DNA from: an uncultured Clostridia bacterium
Lineage (GTDB): Bacteria; Bacillota_A; Clostridia; TANB77; CAG-508
Direction of reading: 5' to 3'
Length of the DNA stretch: 6,068 bases
Assembly (NCBI GenBank): GCA_949747745.1
Contig: CATKFT010000221.1
Coordinates: forward strand, 1 to 6,068
The translations under genes and the position numbers were made by a program. The notes beneath the pieces were generated by a model that saw nothing but the letters and a program-made list of their open reading frames with translations, had not been told where the DNA came from and did not search any database. Positions 4,860 to 6,068 of the stretch are shown here, piece after piece. Numbering within the stretch: position 1 is the first letter of the stretch; each line of letters opens with the position of its first letter.

Positions 4860-6068
4860 ATGCAAGAATTTAGGGAATTCTTTATAAAAAGAAAAATAAT
4901 TGCAATATTACTAATTTTATTCATAATATCATATAGCATAATAGGATTATTTGACCATGTAGATGCAGCATCTACATATAATCAATCAGTTAGAAGTGGA
5001 ATTGAAGCATTTCCACAAGATTATCAAAATTATTTAAAAGAAATAAAACAAATGCATCCAAATTGGACATTTGATGCATATTATACAGGAATTGATTGGA
5101 ACGAATTAGTTACAAATGAAACAGACCATGGGCATAATAGAGTAATAAATAGTGCTAATTCTTTATGGAAATGTTCTTGTGGAAATGTTGCAACAGGATA
5201 TGCTTGTGCATCATCTAGTATAATAAAATATTACATGGATCCAAGAAACTTTTTATCAAATGATGTAAAGGTATTTCAATTTTTAGAGATTTCATATAAT
5301 GATAAAATACATACAACTTCTGGAATAAGTAGTGTAATTAAAGGTACTTTTATGGAAAATAAAAGGGTTAGAGTTACAGTAAATGGACAAGCAAGAGATA
5401 TGTCATATGAAGAAATTATTTTAGAAGCAGCAAAACAAAGCAAAATGAGCCCATATAGTATAGCTACAAAAATAATTCAAGAAGTAGGCTCAAAAGGAAG
5501 CGACTCAGTTTCAGGAAAATATGCAGGATATGAAGGATATTATAATTTTTATAACTATGCTGCAAGTGATGGAGGAAGCCCTATTGCAAAGGGATTAGAA
5601 TATGCTAAAAATGGTACAAGTGATATGTCACAGGATAAAAAGAACGAATTATTAATACCTTGGAATGACCAATATAAAGCAATTGTAGGAGGAGCAAAAT
5701 TACTTGCGAATTCATATACAAATGCAGGACAAAATACAGCATATTTTTATAAATGGGATGTAGTTGGAACATCAATTTTAAAAGCAGGAGATTCACAAAC
5801 AATAAGTTCTAGTAAATGTTTTAGACACCAATATATGACCAATATACAAGACCCAACAAGCCAAACAAGTAAATTATATAGTACATATGTAAATGCAAAT
5901 ATAATTAATGAAAAATTAAATTTTGTAATACCAGTATATAATAATATGCCAAAAGCAAATAAACTTCCAACAACACTTACAAAAAATGATGGAGCACTAT
6001 ATTATATGACAGGAACAGATGTAAGAGTAAGAAGTACACCATCAACAGGAGGAAGAGTACTTGCAACA
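4860..6068 (+). CDS. exported glucosaminidase-type peptidoglycan hydrolase with SH3 domain (3' end outside window)
   Basis: Paralogue of the hydrolase at 948, probably a GH73-like beta-N-acetylglucosaminidase acting on the cell wall. GGAGG at 4850-4854 lies 5 nt before the ATG. The frame is open for 403 codons to the window edge. Residues 12-31 form a hydrophobic export segment, with likely cleavage near VDA (34-36). Blocks shared with the first hydrolase include FPQDYQNYLKEIKQMHPNW, YYTGIDWNEL, MDPRNFL, E208 in KIIQEVG (likely catalytic), AGYEGYYNFYN and RHQYMTN. An SH3 domain begins near residue 378 (GTDVRVRSTPSTGGRVL) and is cut by the window end, so whether Ig-like or dockerin domains follow is unknown. 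A Cys-rich stretch (WKCSCGNVATGYACA) takes the place of WKCTDNGIYN in the paralogue. It uses only AGA/AGG for Arg in the visible part. It probably has its own promoter (4782-4811). Confidence 0.88.
   Translation, partial: MQEFREFFIKRKIIAILLILFIISYSIIGLFDHVDAASTYNQSVRSGIEAFPQDYQNYLKEIKQMHPNWTFDAYYTGIDWNELVTNETDHGHNRVINSANSLWKCSCGNVATGYACASSSIIKYYMDPRNFLSNDVKVFQFLEISYNDKIHTTSGISSVIKGTFMENKRVRVTVNGQARDMSYEEIILEAAKQSKMSPYSIATKIIQEVGSKGSDSVSGKYAGYEGYYNFYNYAASDGGSPIAKGLEYAKNGTSDMSQDKKNELLIPWNDQYKAIVGGAKLLANSYTNAGQNTAYFYKWDVVGTSILKAGDSQTISSSKCFRHQYMTNIQDPTSQTSKLYSTYVNANIINEKLNFVIPVYNNMPKANKLPTTLTKNDGALYYMTGTDVRVRSTPSTGGRVLAT

Overview
The window is strongly AT-rich with dense coding on the + strand, strong AGGAGG-type ribosome binding sites and A/T-ending codons. 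Arginine is written almost only as AGA/AGG. Together with the gene content (type IV prepilin-like protein, dockerin and cohesin domains, glucosaminidases with SH3 and bacterial Ig-like domains) this points to a low-GC, probably anaerobic gut-type member of the Firmicutes/Clostridia. No marker gene is present, so the exact lineage cannot be named.

Layout: (1) 59-769, a prepilin-like protein whose reading frame is broken two or three times; (2) 948-3197, a secreted peptidoglycan hydrolase of 749 aa (glucosaminidase, SH3, two Ig-like domains, C-terminal dockerin); (3) 3215-4529, directly downstream and probably co-transcribed, a cohesin-domain surface protein whose C-terminal membrane anchor lies in the +1 frame; (4) 4530-4859, an intergenic region with a good promoter, a foldable RNA of about 150 nt, an intrinsic terminator, a second promoter and TTACAA-type dyads; (5) 4860 to the window end, the first 403 codons of a second hydrolase paralogous to (2).

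The main discovery candidate is a coding anomaly. CGG occurs eight times on the + strand. The four copies that fall in frame (158, 543, 730, 4421) all sit just before a zero-frame stop. At three of them, skipping the C and reading the overlapping GGA as Gly restores a convincing protein: the pilin motif after the first hydrophobic segment, the conserved pilin C-terminal half, and the cohesin protein's transmembrane anchor. The fourth would give a 12-residue tail. The four out-of-frame CGG copies, two of them in the same CGGA tetranucleotide, lie in undisturbed frames. In-frame CGA is read normally at two places and paralogue comparison supports Arg. The simplest reading is that CGG is an unassigned or starved codon in this organism, at which ribosomes shift +1 and insert Gly on the overlapping GGN codon. 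This is inference; sequencing error or gene decay must be excluded.

How the genes may work together: the dockerin on the first hydrolase and the cohesin of its operon partner suggest a non-cellulosomal cohesin-dockerin pair holding a wall-remodelling enzyme at the cell surface. If the +1 shift at 4421 is partial, it would set the ratio of released (406 aa) to membrane-anchored (437 aa) cohesin protein.
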